64,000 bases of DNA from Heterocephalus glaber. Lineage: Eukaryota > Chordata > Mammalia > Rodentia > Bathyergidae. The notes below the pieces were generated by a model, which was not told the DNA's origin, made no database searches, and saw only the letters and a list, made by a program, of their open reading frames with translations. Shown here one piece after another: positions 1 through 16,300 of the stretch. The first letter of the stretch is position 1, and every line of letters starts with the position of its first letter. The stretch is from assembly GCF_000247695.1 (NCBI RefSeq), contig NW_004624843.1, forward strand, positions 5,548,604 through 5,612,603, written 5' to 3'. Position numbers and translations under genes: made by a program.

Positions 1-690
1 GGGCATCTGCTGCTTCTGCCAGGGAGGCCTGAGTGTGGTGAATTCTCAGATTGTTCTGATCTGCCCAGATGTTGCCATTCTGACCTCAACATTCACTCCT
101 TCCCAACTGGTGCCTTCAATTTCACCTAAGAGGAAGGTGTGAAGTACAATTTAACATTGTGATTTTGCAGCTTGCACAATTAAGTGTGGGGCCCAAATTG
201 CAGCCGGTTATGTCCTGTCAGTGTAAGAAGTAGATTTTCGTGCCATAGAAATCTGTAGTTTTCTGATCATGCCTTGACCTTGGAATTCAAAGGCCTAAGC
301 TTGTCTTGTTCTGTGAGCACCAAATGCAGTAAAGTGGCCAGTTCACAATCCTTTTGATCACAGTCACCACTGTAAACATCAGCATACATTTAGTCCTTTA
401 CACTTTGTCTTCGATGGGCACTTCATGCGAAACAAACTACAAGTTTCGATATCCAGGCCTGCCAGGTGTTACCAGAGTTCACCTTCCACTAGCAGTGTGG
501 TCTTCACTGCATTAAATCTAAGTCAGACAGGGCAGCAAACCAGGCACAGAGCAGGTCTCTGAGGTTTTGTCTTCTAGAACCACTGCAGACACTAAGTACT
601 GTTGTGGTCAGAGGCTGAACTGGAAATAGACCACTGTGAGTATTCCAAGTAGAAGAGATTTAACATAAGGATTTGTTTATTTGTTTAGCA
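1..690. other. No feature recognised
   Basis: Non-repetitive, AT/GC-balanced sequence without a convincing ORF or repeat. Confidence 0.6.
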
Positions 691-697
691 CAGGTGG

Positions 698-866
698 GAT
701 TTTTTTGTTTGTTGGTTGGTTTTTCTGAAACAGAGTCTCACTGTGTAGTTCAGGCCGACCATGAACTCACTATGTAGCCCAGGTTGGCCTCGAACTCATG
801 GTGATTCTCCTGCCTCAGCCTCCCGAGAGCTAGGATTACAGGTGTATGCCACCATGCATGGCTTGC
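698..866 (-). repeat. B1-like SINE
   Basis: Antisense 7SL-derived text: GAAACAGAGTCTCACTGTGT, CCTGCCTCAGCCTCCCGAGA and GGATTACAGGTGTATGCCAC. A T-rich stretch at its left is the A-tail complement. Confidence 0.9.
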
Positions 867-1366
867 TACAATCATTTTTAAAGGACTAGAAGAACAAGAG
901 GTTAGATAAATTTACTCAAAAATTTATAATTATAACTAGTTTACCACCTGGGCTGGAGGAGCAGAAATTCAAGGCCAGAGCACTGTGATGCTCCAAGCAT
1001 CAGAGTAGCTGCCTGAGAAGAATCAGGAAACCTGGACATCCAGCTTCTGTAGCTGCCCCTGCAGCCACCACCACATGGCCATTTGTCACTGATGTGACTA
1101 ACAAGACACTGACGAATCTAAAGCGGGAACACAGCCACTCTCCTCCACCTTCCATCTTCCACCAGGGCCTCCTGCTAGCAGATCCTGACAGGAAGTCAGC
1201 TGGCAGGGAAGTGCCGCTATGGTGAGGTCACACTGAGGGCGTAGGAAGGAGGGGGGAGGGCAGTAAGAGCAAGCAAGCAGATGGGCAAATGAACAGGTGA
1301 GAGAACACTTGGTGTTAAACCCAACCCAGAAGTCCCAACTGGTTGGGTTAAAATATTAAGTTCCCA

Positions 1367-1467
1367 GGGCCAGGGATTTAGCTCAGTGGTGCCATGCCTG
1401 TCTCACAAGCACAAGGTCCTGAGTTCAGTCCTTGGTACCACACACACACACACACACACACACACAA
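1367..1467 (+). repeat. ID SINE with (CA)n tail and target-site duplication
   Basis: GGGATTTAGCTCAGTGGTG (A box) and TGAGTTCAGTCCTTGG (B box) are tRNA-Ala-like. The 12-bp duplication ATTAAGTTCCCA lies at 1355-1366 and 1468-1479. The tail has become a CA microsatellite (1439-1467). Confidence 0.92.
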
Positions 1468-1629
1468 ATTAAGTTCCCAATGCAGCCAAGGCATGGTGTG
1501 AGGTTCTGGGATGCACTGATGAACAAAAACAGCCCCTGGTGTCCTGGAACTTACAGTCCCAAGGTGTAACAGACCCAACCCAATAAACCCTTCATCTAAA
1601 AGTTCCATTGCATACACCTGGCAGAAGTT

Positions 1630-2475
1630 TCATCTGGAAAATACAAAAAATTTTCTAAAATAAAATTTAATAGATCCTAATATATAGGGAAAATATTGAG
1701 CACTCCCTTCACAACAGAGGATATTCCAGTGGTCAGTAAACATGGAAAGGTACTCAATCATGGAAAGGCAAATTAAAGCCACAGTGAGACACTAGTACAT
1801 AACCACTAGGGTGACTAGAAATAAAAAGATGGGTAACACCAAGTGTTGGTGAGGATATGGGGCAACTGGAACTTTCTCACTGCTGATAAGTGTAACCTGG
1901 AACCCAATTTGGAAAACAGCTTGGGGTATCCAGAGAAGCTAAGCATTTACTCACCCTCAATTCCAGCAGTGCTATCTTTAGTTACATAACCAAGAATACA
2001 GTGTGTGTGAACACAAAAAAACACATACAAGAATATTCATGGAAGCTATATTCACAATGCCCCACCCTGGCAACAGATGGATTCAGATAAGTGGACAGAA
2101 TGGATAAACTGTGGCACAGTCATACTTTGGATAATATTCACTGCATTAATTAATGAGCTATCGTTCAGCACCACTGTGGAGGAAGCTCAAGGACAGAGGG
2201 CTGAACCGAGGTCAGACAGAGTTCGTGTGTGAGTCCATTCGTCTGAAGTTCAAGAGTGGATGAGGTCACCTCTGGGACCTACAGAGGCAGAATATTCTGG
2301 GGAGGGGGTGAGAATTGCCTGGGGAAGAGTGCTGGGAGCCCAGGGGTGTGCTGCCCATGCCCCTGTTGATGTGGGTGGACTTACACAGGGCGTATAGACA
2401 GAGTTCATCAACCTGTGCACAAGTCAGGTGTACTTGAGTGTGTATATTATGCCTCCAAACATTAATAAACAGGAT
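1630..2475 (+). mobile_element. L1 3' end, old (L1M-like)
   Basis: Recognisable ORF2-end/3' UTR text of mammalian L1M elements: GTTGGTGAGGATATGGGGCA, AATTTGGAAAACAGCTTGGG, then the GATGGATTCAGATAAGTGG and GGATAAACTGTGGCACAGTC segments. Highly diverged. It ends at an AATAAA near 2463. Confidence 0.75.
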
Positions 2476-3450
2476 AACTTCGGAAAATATAAGTGCTAGA
2501 ATAAATTGATACGATGGGTGAATCGGGAGGTTGACGCACTATTTGAATAAAAATAAGGTAGCCTCATAGTAAGTTTCTGGGAAGGCACAGCAAGTGCAAA
2601 GGCCCTGAGGCAGGCTCAACTGGTGTGTTAGAGGAAACTAGCCAGGTCCTAGTGAGCAGAGGTGTGGGGAGGTGAGGAGCACTAGGGGAAACCCTTAGTT
2701 TGGCTTTTTGTTGTAAAGGCGATGAGAAACCATGGAGAGCACCAAGTAGGGGATGCTGGCAGAACTTGCTAAGGGTTTGGATGTGGGGAGAGAGAGAGAA
2801 AGACAGACCATTGAATTGCACGGTGAGCACCTCTGGGGGATAGGGTGCTGGAAGTCACTGAGAGGCAGGGTGGGGCATGGAGGCGCCGGCTGCTTAGACA
2901 CGAGATGCTGTGCCTTAGCTGGCGGTGAGCAAGGGGCTGCTGGGACAGAGCTCTGGACCAGGCCAGGCTGGAAGTGGCAGCAGCAGTGTGCGGCGGGCAG
3001 AGCAGACAGCATGGGGCCTGGCGTTCAGCTCCACAGGCTCTGTGGACCAGGCTCGTTCTTGGGCTCACACAGGAGCCCGGCCACAGGGGCTGCGGATCTG
3101 CATTTTCCAAGTTCCCGGGTGACTCTTCTGCACCAGGAAGTTTGAAAACCTCTCACTTCCAGTGACCCAGGAGTGAGTGTGTGTGTGTGTGTGAGTGTGT
3201 GTGTGTGTGTGGGGGGGGGACAGCAGTTTCCTCCTTCCCTTTCCAAGGGTGGGGCTGCTCCAGAGTGTAGGAAAGCCGGTCTGTTCTGTGAGCTTGTGCT
3301 CTGTGTGTGCGCGCGTGTCGGGGGCGGGCACAGTGTCCCAGGAGGACAGAGTTTGCATTGATGGAAACCCTCCCCAGCTCTCTGATGCCTCTTTCCCGCT
3401 GCCAAGGTGCAGCAGCTCAGTCCTCTGCATCCCGCCCGCTGTGCGCGCTC
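2476..3450. other. SNORC upstream region
   Basis: Contains the TG repeat and a GC-rich stretch (3240-3450). No TATA box was identified in a convincing position. The transcription start cannot be fixed from sequence. Confidence 0.5.
3172..3219 (+). repeat. (TG)n microsatellite upstream of SNORC
   Basis: TG repeat with GAG interruptions followed by a G run, about 240 bp upstream of the SNORC start. Confidence 0.95.
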
Positions 3451-3459
3451 ATGGCCAGG

Positions 3460-7943
<4,484 letters not shown>

Positions 7944-8164
7944 TGACAGGGAAGCGAGGCTGGTGAGGGCTCAGATCCGCAGCCCTGTGCTTGAGAGCAG
8001 GTTACTTTTAAGGGGCGTCCTTTGGCTCTGAGGGACCCTATCTGCTCTGAGAGCCCCAGACCCTCGGCTCACCTGGGCCCCGAAGACCCCTGTACCCCAG
8101 GGAGACCCAGGATTGGGAGAAGTCGAGGGGTGAAGCCAGGGCTATCTGCGTGCGGGGCGGGTGC

Positions 8165-8200
8165 CCGGGTGGGGGTGGGGGTGGGCGTGGGGGTGGGGAG
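8165..8200 (+). repeat. (GGGGGT)n run
   Basis: GGTGGGGGTGGGGGTGGGCG and onward. G-rich on the + strand with potential for G-quadruplex formation (inference). Confidence 0.75.
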
Positions 8201-8496
8201 AGGCCTTTCCCAGCCCACTGTGCGCTTGAACCTTGGAGCCTGGTACTGAGGGAGGAGGGACCGGCTCCACACCGTTCTCTCCCTGGTACTCTGCCCTTCA
8301 CCCTGCTCGCCGCCCTCCAAGCCTGGCAGGAGCCCGTGCACAGCTTCGGTAACCTGGAGAGATTTACCAGCTGCCCCCTCTGGCCGGGCCTGGAGGCGTG
8401 GGTGTGAGCTTCTGCAACCCCTGGGGAAGGTTTACTGCAATAGGAGGTCCCTGGGTGAGGATACCAGGGGGGAAGCTGTTCACTACTCCTCCCTCT

Positions 8497-8612
8497 TTCA
8501 TTTTTGGAGAAAGGGTTTTGCTATGGCAGCCCCAAATGGCGTGGAACTTGCCATCCTCCTGCCTCAGCCTCCTGAGTGCTGGGATCACAGGCATTGCCAC
8601 CACACCCAGCTT
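8497..8612 (-). repeat. B1-like SINE
   Basis: GGAGAAAGGGTTTTGCTATG, TCCTGCCTCAGCCTCCTGAG and GGATCACAGGCATTGCCACC. It lies between the SNORC and NGEF 3' ends. Confidence 0.85.
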
Positions 8613-9454
8613 CCTCTGTTTTTCGCCATCATCTGTCAGCAGTTCTGGCCTCTGGCTTTCCTGTGCCCTGACGGCACCTGGTCCTGCCACAACCTGTTAC
8701 TCTGGCCATGGCGGGAGCCCAGGGGTCCACCGCACCCTCTCTCACGGGGCCACCCCCACTCCAGGAGTCTTCCCCAAACACATCGTGGGTTAAACGGCCA
8801 ATTCTCACAAGGCTGTTTCAGCCAAAGCCATCACTGGGCAGATGGCCCAACTCAGTCCCTCACTCCCAGCTTCAGAGCCAGGTGCGGGTCAGGGCCTCCC
8901 CAGCCCTTATCCCAGCTGGTCCCCTTCTGGGGATTGGGATGCTGGGCAGGGACCCCTGAACAGGAGCCCTTCCTCTCAGCACTGGGGCTGTCCTCAGGTG
9001 ACCCTCGATGTGTGGAGGAGCCAGGAGCCCTGCCATGGCCTGCAGAAGATGCTGCGGGTGCCGTGGCCAGTCTGGGTGTGGGAGAAAGCGCGTCCTGGAG
9101 AGCGCAAGGCTCCCTGACGGGGACTGGAGTAGGGGCAGGGGGCTGGGCCGGGAGGAGCTGGTGCACTGAGGGTGAGGAGGGTCCGGCTGGTCTAGCCCTG
9201 GGGCTGCAGTCACACTGTAGGGGACCACTGGCCAAGGGCACCTCAGCCTTGCAAACCTGTCCACTTCCCCTGTGGCATGAAGGCCTCCCCAGCACCCGCA
9301 GATGGCCCCAGGCCAGTTCTGTGCCCTCTCCTCCCTGGACGCCCCCTCGTACCCTCCCTGAGGACCCCCACTGGTGCTCCCACCTCAGTCCAGCACCAAG
9401 CACCTCGTTCCTGTGCACACCAGGGCAATAAAGAAGAGACCTCCACCTCTGACT

Positions 9455-10149
9455 TAATACATGATGCTTCTTTAATGCAGCCAAAAATGATATTTGCTTT
9501 TCTTGGAACCGTAACTGTACAGGATGCAGTGACCAATTCATTCTGTAAGACACCTGGGCTCCTGGCGGGGGCCAGAAAGCACAAGTGATGCTCGCCGTGG
9601 AGGAGGAGCCTGAGGCAGTCGGCTCAGCCAAGCCCTGCTGGGCCTGCGTGGAGCAGGCTGCTGTGCGGCCGGGGGCGGCCAAGGTGCTGCAGGGGAGCGG
9701 AGGCAGCTGGTCTCCTCCTGGCAGCCGGAGACCAAGGGCCGCTCTGGAAGCTGCCAGGCAAGGGCAGCCCCCGGGTGCCTGTAGGGAGGGACGCGTGCAG
9801 TGCGGGGATCACAACAGTCGTCACCTTCCGCCTGACCCCACCAGGGACACTGGCTCTGGGCCTCTGCCAGTTCCAGGAGGCCCCCAAGAGACGAGAGGGG
9901 GAGGTGGCGGCACTGCCCGACACTCCTCCTCCACAGATGGTCAGGTGGGCGCTGTCTCCAGTCTGTACCACTGCGCCGGCAAGAGTGGAGACATTTGGGC
10001 ACTCGCTGCGTGGGCAGGGCCTGGGTTGTGCACCTGGCCACTTCCTGCTGCCTGGGGAGGCGCTGGCCTGTCCTTCCCAAGGGCCCTCTGCGTCCACCAG
10101 CCTGCTCCCCTGCCCATATCCTCCCCCAGGCTGGCGCCTGTGACGGAGG
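9455..10149 (-). other. NGEF: NGEF 3' untranslated region
   Basis: About 695 nt lie between the stop codon and the inferred cleavage site. The sequence is GC-rich and free of SINEs, unlike the surrounding DNA, as expected of a constrained exon. The end is inferred from the poly(A) signal at 9471-9476. Confidence 0.7.
9471..9476 (-). terminator. NGEF: NGEF poly(A) signal ATTAAA (inferred)
   Basis: ATTAAA on the - strand, followed downstream by a GT-rich stretch including GAGGTGGAGG. It is the only good signal in the first kilobase after the stop codon. Cleavage is expected near 9450-9460. Confidence 0.6.
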
Positions 10150-10340
10150 TCATTGCCGGTTCCGGCTGCCCAGCTTCCTTCGGTCCTTATTCTGGCTGCG
10201 CTGAGGGTCATCCATCTTGTGCACGCGGAAACACTCCTTGAGGTTCTGGGAGCGGATCTTGGGGTTCAGGATCTCCTCCGTCATGGAGCTGGGGAACCAG
10301 CCTCTCTCCTGGTCATGCAGACGCTCGCCAAAGATCCACC
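10150..10340 (-). CDS. NGEF: NGEF coding exon 13 (SH3 second half, C-terminus, stop)
   Basis: Encodes [20 protein letters not shown], completing the SH3 fold (GW-IFGE-RGWFP), then a basic tail ending KLGSRNRQ and the stop codon at 10150-10152. The 3' UTR follows without a further intron that I can see. Confidence 0.97.
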
Positions 10341-13300
10341 CTGCAAGGGAGGGTGGCAGAGTCAGTGCTCTGTGGGGCAGAGGCAGGGGCAGGGGCCCCA
10401 GAGGAGGCTCCACCTAGCCAGGCTCCCATCTGCGGGCAAAGTCGGGGGACACCACTTACCACCAGGAGCTGGGGAGGCCTGGGAGCTGTGGGCCCAGCCA
10501 CACATGTGCCCAGTGACTCTGGAGCCCATCAGGGAAAGCGAAGCAATCCCATCAAGGCCAGGAGCCCCCAAGGGCCTCCCCCGAAGCCAGAGCACCCGAG
10601 GTGCCATGGCAGTGGTGGCTGGCCACTTGCTTGCCCCGCTGGGCTGCAGGGTCTCCTTTTCACTGGGCAGTGCCTCCCAGCATCTCTGCCTCCAGAGGCT
10701 CAGCCTGGCCAGCTGAGGGTGCCGCACGGTGCCCCGGCCTCCTCGCTCCCTGCTTTCTCTGTCCCTCCCTCCCCCAGAGGCCTTTGCCAGGGCCTGGACC
10801 TGTGGCATGTCCCCGCGGGTGTGGTGGCCCTCGGCGTACCCTGGGCAGGTCACCCTGTGAGGGGTGTCAGGCTGTGTGCGTTGGGGTGGGGGAGGACAGC
10901 CCTGCGACTTGGGAATGAGGGGTGCAGTGGAGGCCAGGACCTGGGTCAGAGGGGCTGGGTAGAGAGGATTTTGTGCACAGTGAGGACTCTGACCAGGAGC
11001 CATTAGTGTGGAAACAGGCTGGAGGAGAGAGGGTGGGGTTAAATTCCTCACAGTGCTGATGCCACTCGAAAGGCTGGCACGAACTGGGTGCTTCTTAGCC
11101 CACCTGGGTCCCCGAGTCTGGGTCCCCGGGCCTCCTGGGCAGCTCACTGCCCAAACAGCCTTGGGGTCAGGGCCGGGGTCAGGGCCAGGGCCAGGTTCAG
11201 GGTCAGGATGATGTGCTGCTCCCTCACTGTGGTGGAGGCTGGGGCCAGACTGTCCCAGGGGATGGGACGAGGGGGCCTCACACTGCTGAGACAGCCCTGT
11301 TTGTGGCTGAGCCCAGGCACTGGAAGCGGGTACCCAGCCAGCGGTGCCGGCAGTGGGCCAGGGCTCACCATCCTCCGTCTTCTCCAGGATGTTCAGGATG
11401 TCTGCCAGCTCCAACGTCAGCTCGTCGGGCTGCTGGGCCACGTACGGGTGCACACACTGCACTTGAGGGCAGTCTGCGGGCAGGAGGGAAGCTGTGGTGC
11501 GTCCCCAGTGCCGGGTCCCCTGCCCTGCCCCACACCCGGGCAAGCCCAGGATGGCACAGAGCGGCTGGCCCCGACGGGACTCGGACTCCGTGGGAACCGA
11601 CAGAGGGTTCTTCTTGCGGGGGGAGGCTGCTTCCAAGCCCCGGAGTTGGGGAGAACGCAGGGAAGGGGCTTCCAGCTCTGATGTCCAAGGGTGCTGGGGT
11701 GCAGCACGGGGGGCAGTTGAGAGGCCAGACAAGGGGTGCCAGCAGGCTCGTGTGCCGGGTTCATATATGCCTTCCAGACAACTGGCACCTCAGAAGCACC
11801 TGCCGCTGGGGCCCCAATTCTCCCGGTGTTCCGAGGTGTCTGTCACTCAAGACCCAGGGTGTCTCTACTTCATCTCGTGTTTGACAAGCTGGGAACCAGC
11901 GGTCTGGGTGGGGTGCTGAGCTTGGTAGGGGTTCCCCATCCCCACAAGGTGCTGCTGAAGCTGAGGCCTGAAGCCACCGCAGCAGGGACTCACCCAGCAG
12001 CCGGGATGTGAAGGAAACAAACTTGGTCCTCCTGTTGGGGGCCAGCGAGGTCATCCAGCGCTTCATCTCGCTCCTGGCACAGGGAGGAGGACATGGAGCA
12101 AGAGCAAAACCACCCCGGGGAGGTGGCGGCCACCCTTGGCCTGGCCTGAGGCCGCAGTGGGGACCGCTGGGCCCAGAGCCCAGAGGAGCCAGGCGAGGCC
12201 CTGCAAGTCAACTCCCAAATCGTGCTCCAAGCCAGTTCCACTGGAGCCACAGTTTTTCGGCTGTGGCAAGATGGGAAAGGTGAATGTCCATCCCGCCTCA
12301 GCGGAGGTCCCAGCAGGGGAGGACACCAGGGCCGCAGCAAGGGACAGAGGAGAAGGGGAGGCGCGCAATGCCTCTCCCCACTTATCCCTCAGAGGGCCAG
12401 AAATGGACAGCGGCCGCACAGCGAGTGAGCAGGCGGGGAGGCGGCCGGCGGCCGGTGTGGGAAGAGGAACTCTCCCTGCCTCTGAAGCCCCACACATGTG
12501 GGCACACATGTGCCACAGCACCCAGGGCCCTGCCATCCGCCCTGCCCACAGCTCGACACTAAGGCCCGGCAGAAGCCCCGCGGGGCCCCAGGGGCAGGAT
12601 GGACATTGTGTGGGGCCCTGCTCCCCTGGGGCTTCCAGGAGGTGTCCTGGGCGGCACCTGGCGGGGCACGGCCACTACACTCACTGAGAGGACGCCTTCA
12701 GCATGTAGGTGGCCTCCCGGTCATCCGCATTCTCCAGCAGCCGCAGGATGAACACGTTGGCCAGCGTCTGGCCCTGGTCCTCCAGCTCCTCCACACGCAG
12801 CAGGCCCCGAGGGGCTGAGTCGAACACCTGGTACTTGTCCCTGGGGACCGAGGCGGGTGGGACAGGGTGTCGGTCCAGGAGAGACCTGGCCACGCATCCC
12901 GTGCCCCCCCGGGACACCCCACCCTCGCTGCTCACCCTGGGATCTGCCGGCAGATCACCAGCAGGTCGTTGAAGAGGAAGAGGTAAATTTCCCGGAAGAG
13001 CTTCTTGGTGCGCAGGGTGCGGGAGGTCTTGGGGCCCGACATCTGCTGTAGCTCACCCTGCTTCAGCAGCCAGCGGGAGTGAGAGATGATCGGCACCGAC
13101 TGGGAGCGAGGGACAGCGTCACCATGCGGCTCCCAGGGATGCCCCAAGTAGCAGCTGTGAGGCTGTCACCCTCCCTGCCGCTGGCCGGCCGGGTCCCAGA
13201 AGACGCAGGGTAACAGCAGCGCTGTTAGTCTGCATGGGCACGCGTGCCTGTGTGTGGTACACAGGTGTGTGTGTTGCATGTGCATCATGCTGTGTGTGAT

Positions 13301-16300
13301 CCCTCCTACGGTTCCTTGTCACTGTGCTCTGCTCAAGGTCACAGACAATACCCCAGAGCAGGATTCACCCAGGGCAGGCAGCCGGCTCTCAGACAGGAAG
13401 TTGAGGCAGGGGGACAGCAGGGGACTGGGGCATCCTCGGAGGAGCAAGTGCCTGGCAGTGGGGTGCGCACAACGGCTGCAGTCAGGCTCACCTTGATCTT
13501 GAACTCCATCTTCTTCTGAATGCTGATCATTTGCTCCGTGCGGCTCATCTTCCTGACGCCCTCGTTGCACGCCTTCACCACCTGCAACGGGGAGGAGGGC
13601 GCAGTGCGCCAGGCTGTCCCCGGGCCCTCAGCCACCACGGTGGGTGACCAGGCGCGGTGCCTGGGTGTCCAGGACAGAGCCCGGCACCACACAGCCACAC
13701 GCAGTGGTCGTGGACATTGAGTGAGACGTCAGAGGAAGTCACCAGGGCCGCCCTGAGCAGCTAAGATAGTTACAGTGTATCTGTGTAGCCGGCTACTATG
13801 AAACCGTTCAAAATTCAGTTACCTCTGTGTATGCTAAACTGAAGAGCAAAACCTGGGGCTTAGGAACCACAATCTCTTTTTACAAAGAATGCAGTCGTGT
13901 GCCCATGTGCGTGTGCAGGCGTCCGTCTGGAAGGCAGGAGGCAGCCTATCAGCTGTGGTGTGGAATAGGTTGGTATCTCTCTTAGTCGCCTTTTTGCTTA
14001 TGAGCATTTTTTGAATTTTCTTGTATTGAGTATCAGTTACTTTTATTTATTTATTTTTTGATTCTGGGGATCAAATGTGGGACCTTGCACTTGCCGAGGC
14101 AGGTGGCTGCAACCACTGAGCTAAACCCCCAGCCCTCTCAGTTACTTTATTTATTTGTTTGTTTATTTTGTACGGGGGATCGAACTTGGGACCTTGGGCT
14201 TGCCAGGCAGGCGCCGGAACCACTGAGCTAAATCCCCAGCCCTCAGTTACTTTTATACATTAGAAAAAATATTTATTTTGAAAAAGTAAGCTAAAGAAAC
14301 AGTGTACCTTTCAGTAAAAGAAAAAGGAAGCCAGGTGTGGTGGCGCACACCTGGGATCCCAGCACGCTGGGAGGCTGAGGTAGGAGGATGGCAAGTTGCA
14401 GCCCAGCCCGGGCTGGGTGTGATACAAAACTTTTAAAAAGAGATGAGGATGTAGCTCAGTGTGAAACCCTGGGTTCAGCCCCTAGAGCTCCCTGACAGAG
14501 GAAATGAGAGGAGAAAAGGACTTAAAATAGAAGACAGGTCCTGGCCCTGGGCTGACCAGGGCCCCTGGGGGTCAGATGGACCCACTGACGGTACGGGAGG
14601 CAGGGAGGCCCTGCCCGTGGTGGGATGGCTGCCCCAAGCCCCTCCACAGGAACAGAGGGGGTTGGTGAAGGCTCTGGGGAGTGGCAGCCTGAGCTTCTTG
14701 CCCGTGACTTTTCCTGATTGCAAAAGCAGGTCTGGGGGAGACATGCAGGAGGCGGCCACTCACCATCTCCAGCTCCCTGTGGGCGTCCAAGGCGGTGCAC
14801 TCGCGCTCCGACCTCTCCTCCACCCTCTTCAGGATGTTCTGGGCCAGGACAGGCGGGCGGTTACTTCTCAGCGTGGCCCACACGCGCACACACATGCACG
14901 CGCACACACATGCACACGCACGCACGCACGCACACACCCCACACGTGAGCACACCCAGAGCTCTGCAAGTGGCGGGCTGTGGGCAGGGGACGTCAACCGG
15001 ACCACACAGTAGGGACAGGCCCGGAGCTCTGAGGGGATTAACCCAAGCCCTCCTTGGCTACTGGGTCCCCATCGGTTGATGCCTGGGGCAGGGGCGGGGC
15101 CCTGCCTTTAATCGAGGCCACCTTGTCCCAAGGCTTTGTTAACTTTGTCCTTCACGGTAGAAATGCCTTCTCTCTAATTGTTCAGTTTTCTTCAATTAGC
15201 GGAATAAATCAGGACACTGGCTCTGCACCCCAACAACTCCCGGCCTCCTCTGTCCAGCAGCCGGGTCTGGGACCCTGAGCCACCACACAGGCCTCCCTGT
15301 CCCTCCTCACCACGCATGGCCACCCCCAAACCCTGGCAGTCTCCATCCCCTGCTCCCAAAGCCATGTTGCAGCTGGACAGCACAGGCCAGGCTCCATGCT
15401 TCCTCACTGGAGTGAAAGCTCCCCCGACCAGGCCATGACGGTGGCCTCTCAGGAGGACATGTGGGTCCTTCAGTCCCTCCAGCCTCATCTCGGTGTGTCC
15501 GGCTGACCTCCCCCGGCCCAGACTCCAGGTCACCGGGCAGAGCCCGGCCAGGCTCCCTTGCTGCCTCCATGCCTGCAGCTTCCTGCAGCTCAGGACACGA
15601 CTGGATGCTCCTCCCACGTGGCCTCGTGGCTGTGTGACAGGGCAGGGCTCCCCTCCCAGATGCCCGTCTGCCTGCCCCAGGGCCAGCTGCACCTCTCACT
15701 CTACCCCATGCCGTCTCCTCCAGGTGTGGTCCTCTCTCTCCTTCCCTGATGGTCTCTTCTCCCAAACGCCCCCAGATGCTGGAGCTCGGACCCCGACCTC
15801 TCCCTTTAACCTGAACTTGACACTCAACAGCCTGAGCTCACATCCAGCCCTGCCACCTGTACCGCCTCACACTCACCGCACCATGTTCCTGAGCTCACCG
15901 CTGAGAACTTGTCTGTGCACCTTGCTGCCCCAGGGCCTTTGCACACTAAGTTTCCTTTATACAAAGTGCTCTTTCCTCCACATGGTCACCTGGCCAGCTC
16001 CTCCCAAGCCAAGTCTCACCTTCAGTGTCACATGTCTCTCAACTCCTGCACTGATGGGTGGCCAGAGAATCACCCCTTGATGGGGTGCTTCATTTACTGC
16101 CCCATGTGTCAGTCTTTCCCTGCTGGGGAAAGTGCTTGGAGCACAGCAGGGGCTGAATTAGTATTTCTGGAGTAAATGGATTTCCTGGAAAGCCAACAGC
16201 CTGGATGTTGGTGGTGACAGAAGGGAACAGGTTGTGTGCATGTGGAGGGGCTGTACCTGGACGAGCAGCTTGAGGCGGGTGATCCTCTGGAAGGGAAGGA

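Larger units (their letters stand above)
10341..16256 (-). other. NGEF: NGEF introns 6-12 (short introns)
   Basis: Introns of 95 to 1418 nt between exons 6 and 13. GC-rich, with only the paired IDs and a B1-dID in intron 7 (13582-14763), a CA/CG tract at the 5' (right) end of intron 6, and the small minisatellite in intron 12. Confidence 0.85.

Noticed and set aside
9427..9432. + strand AATAAA as a second SNORC poly(A) site
   Set aside because: SNORC has its own signal at 7664-7669, and no + strand exon was found between. It lies opposite the end of the NGEF 3' UTR.
10362..11732. 456-codon - strand open frame
   Set aside because: It merges NGEF exon 12 (11369-11473) with intron sequence. 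The exon has canonical splice sites and the rest is low-complexity Pro/Ser/Gly-rich noise.
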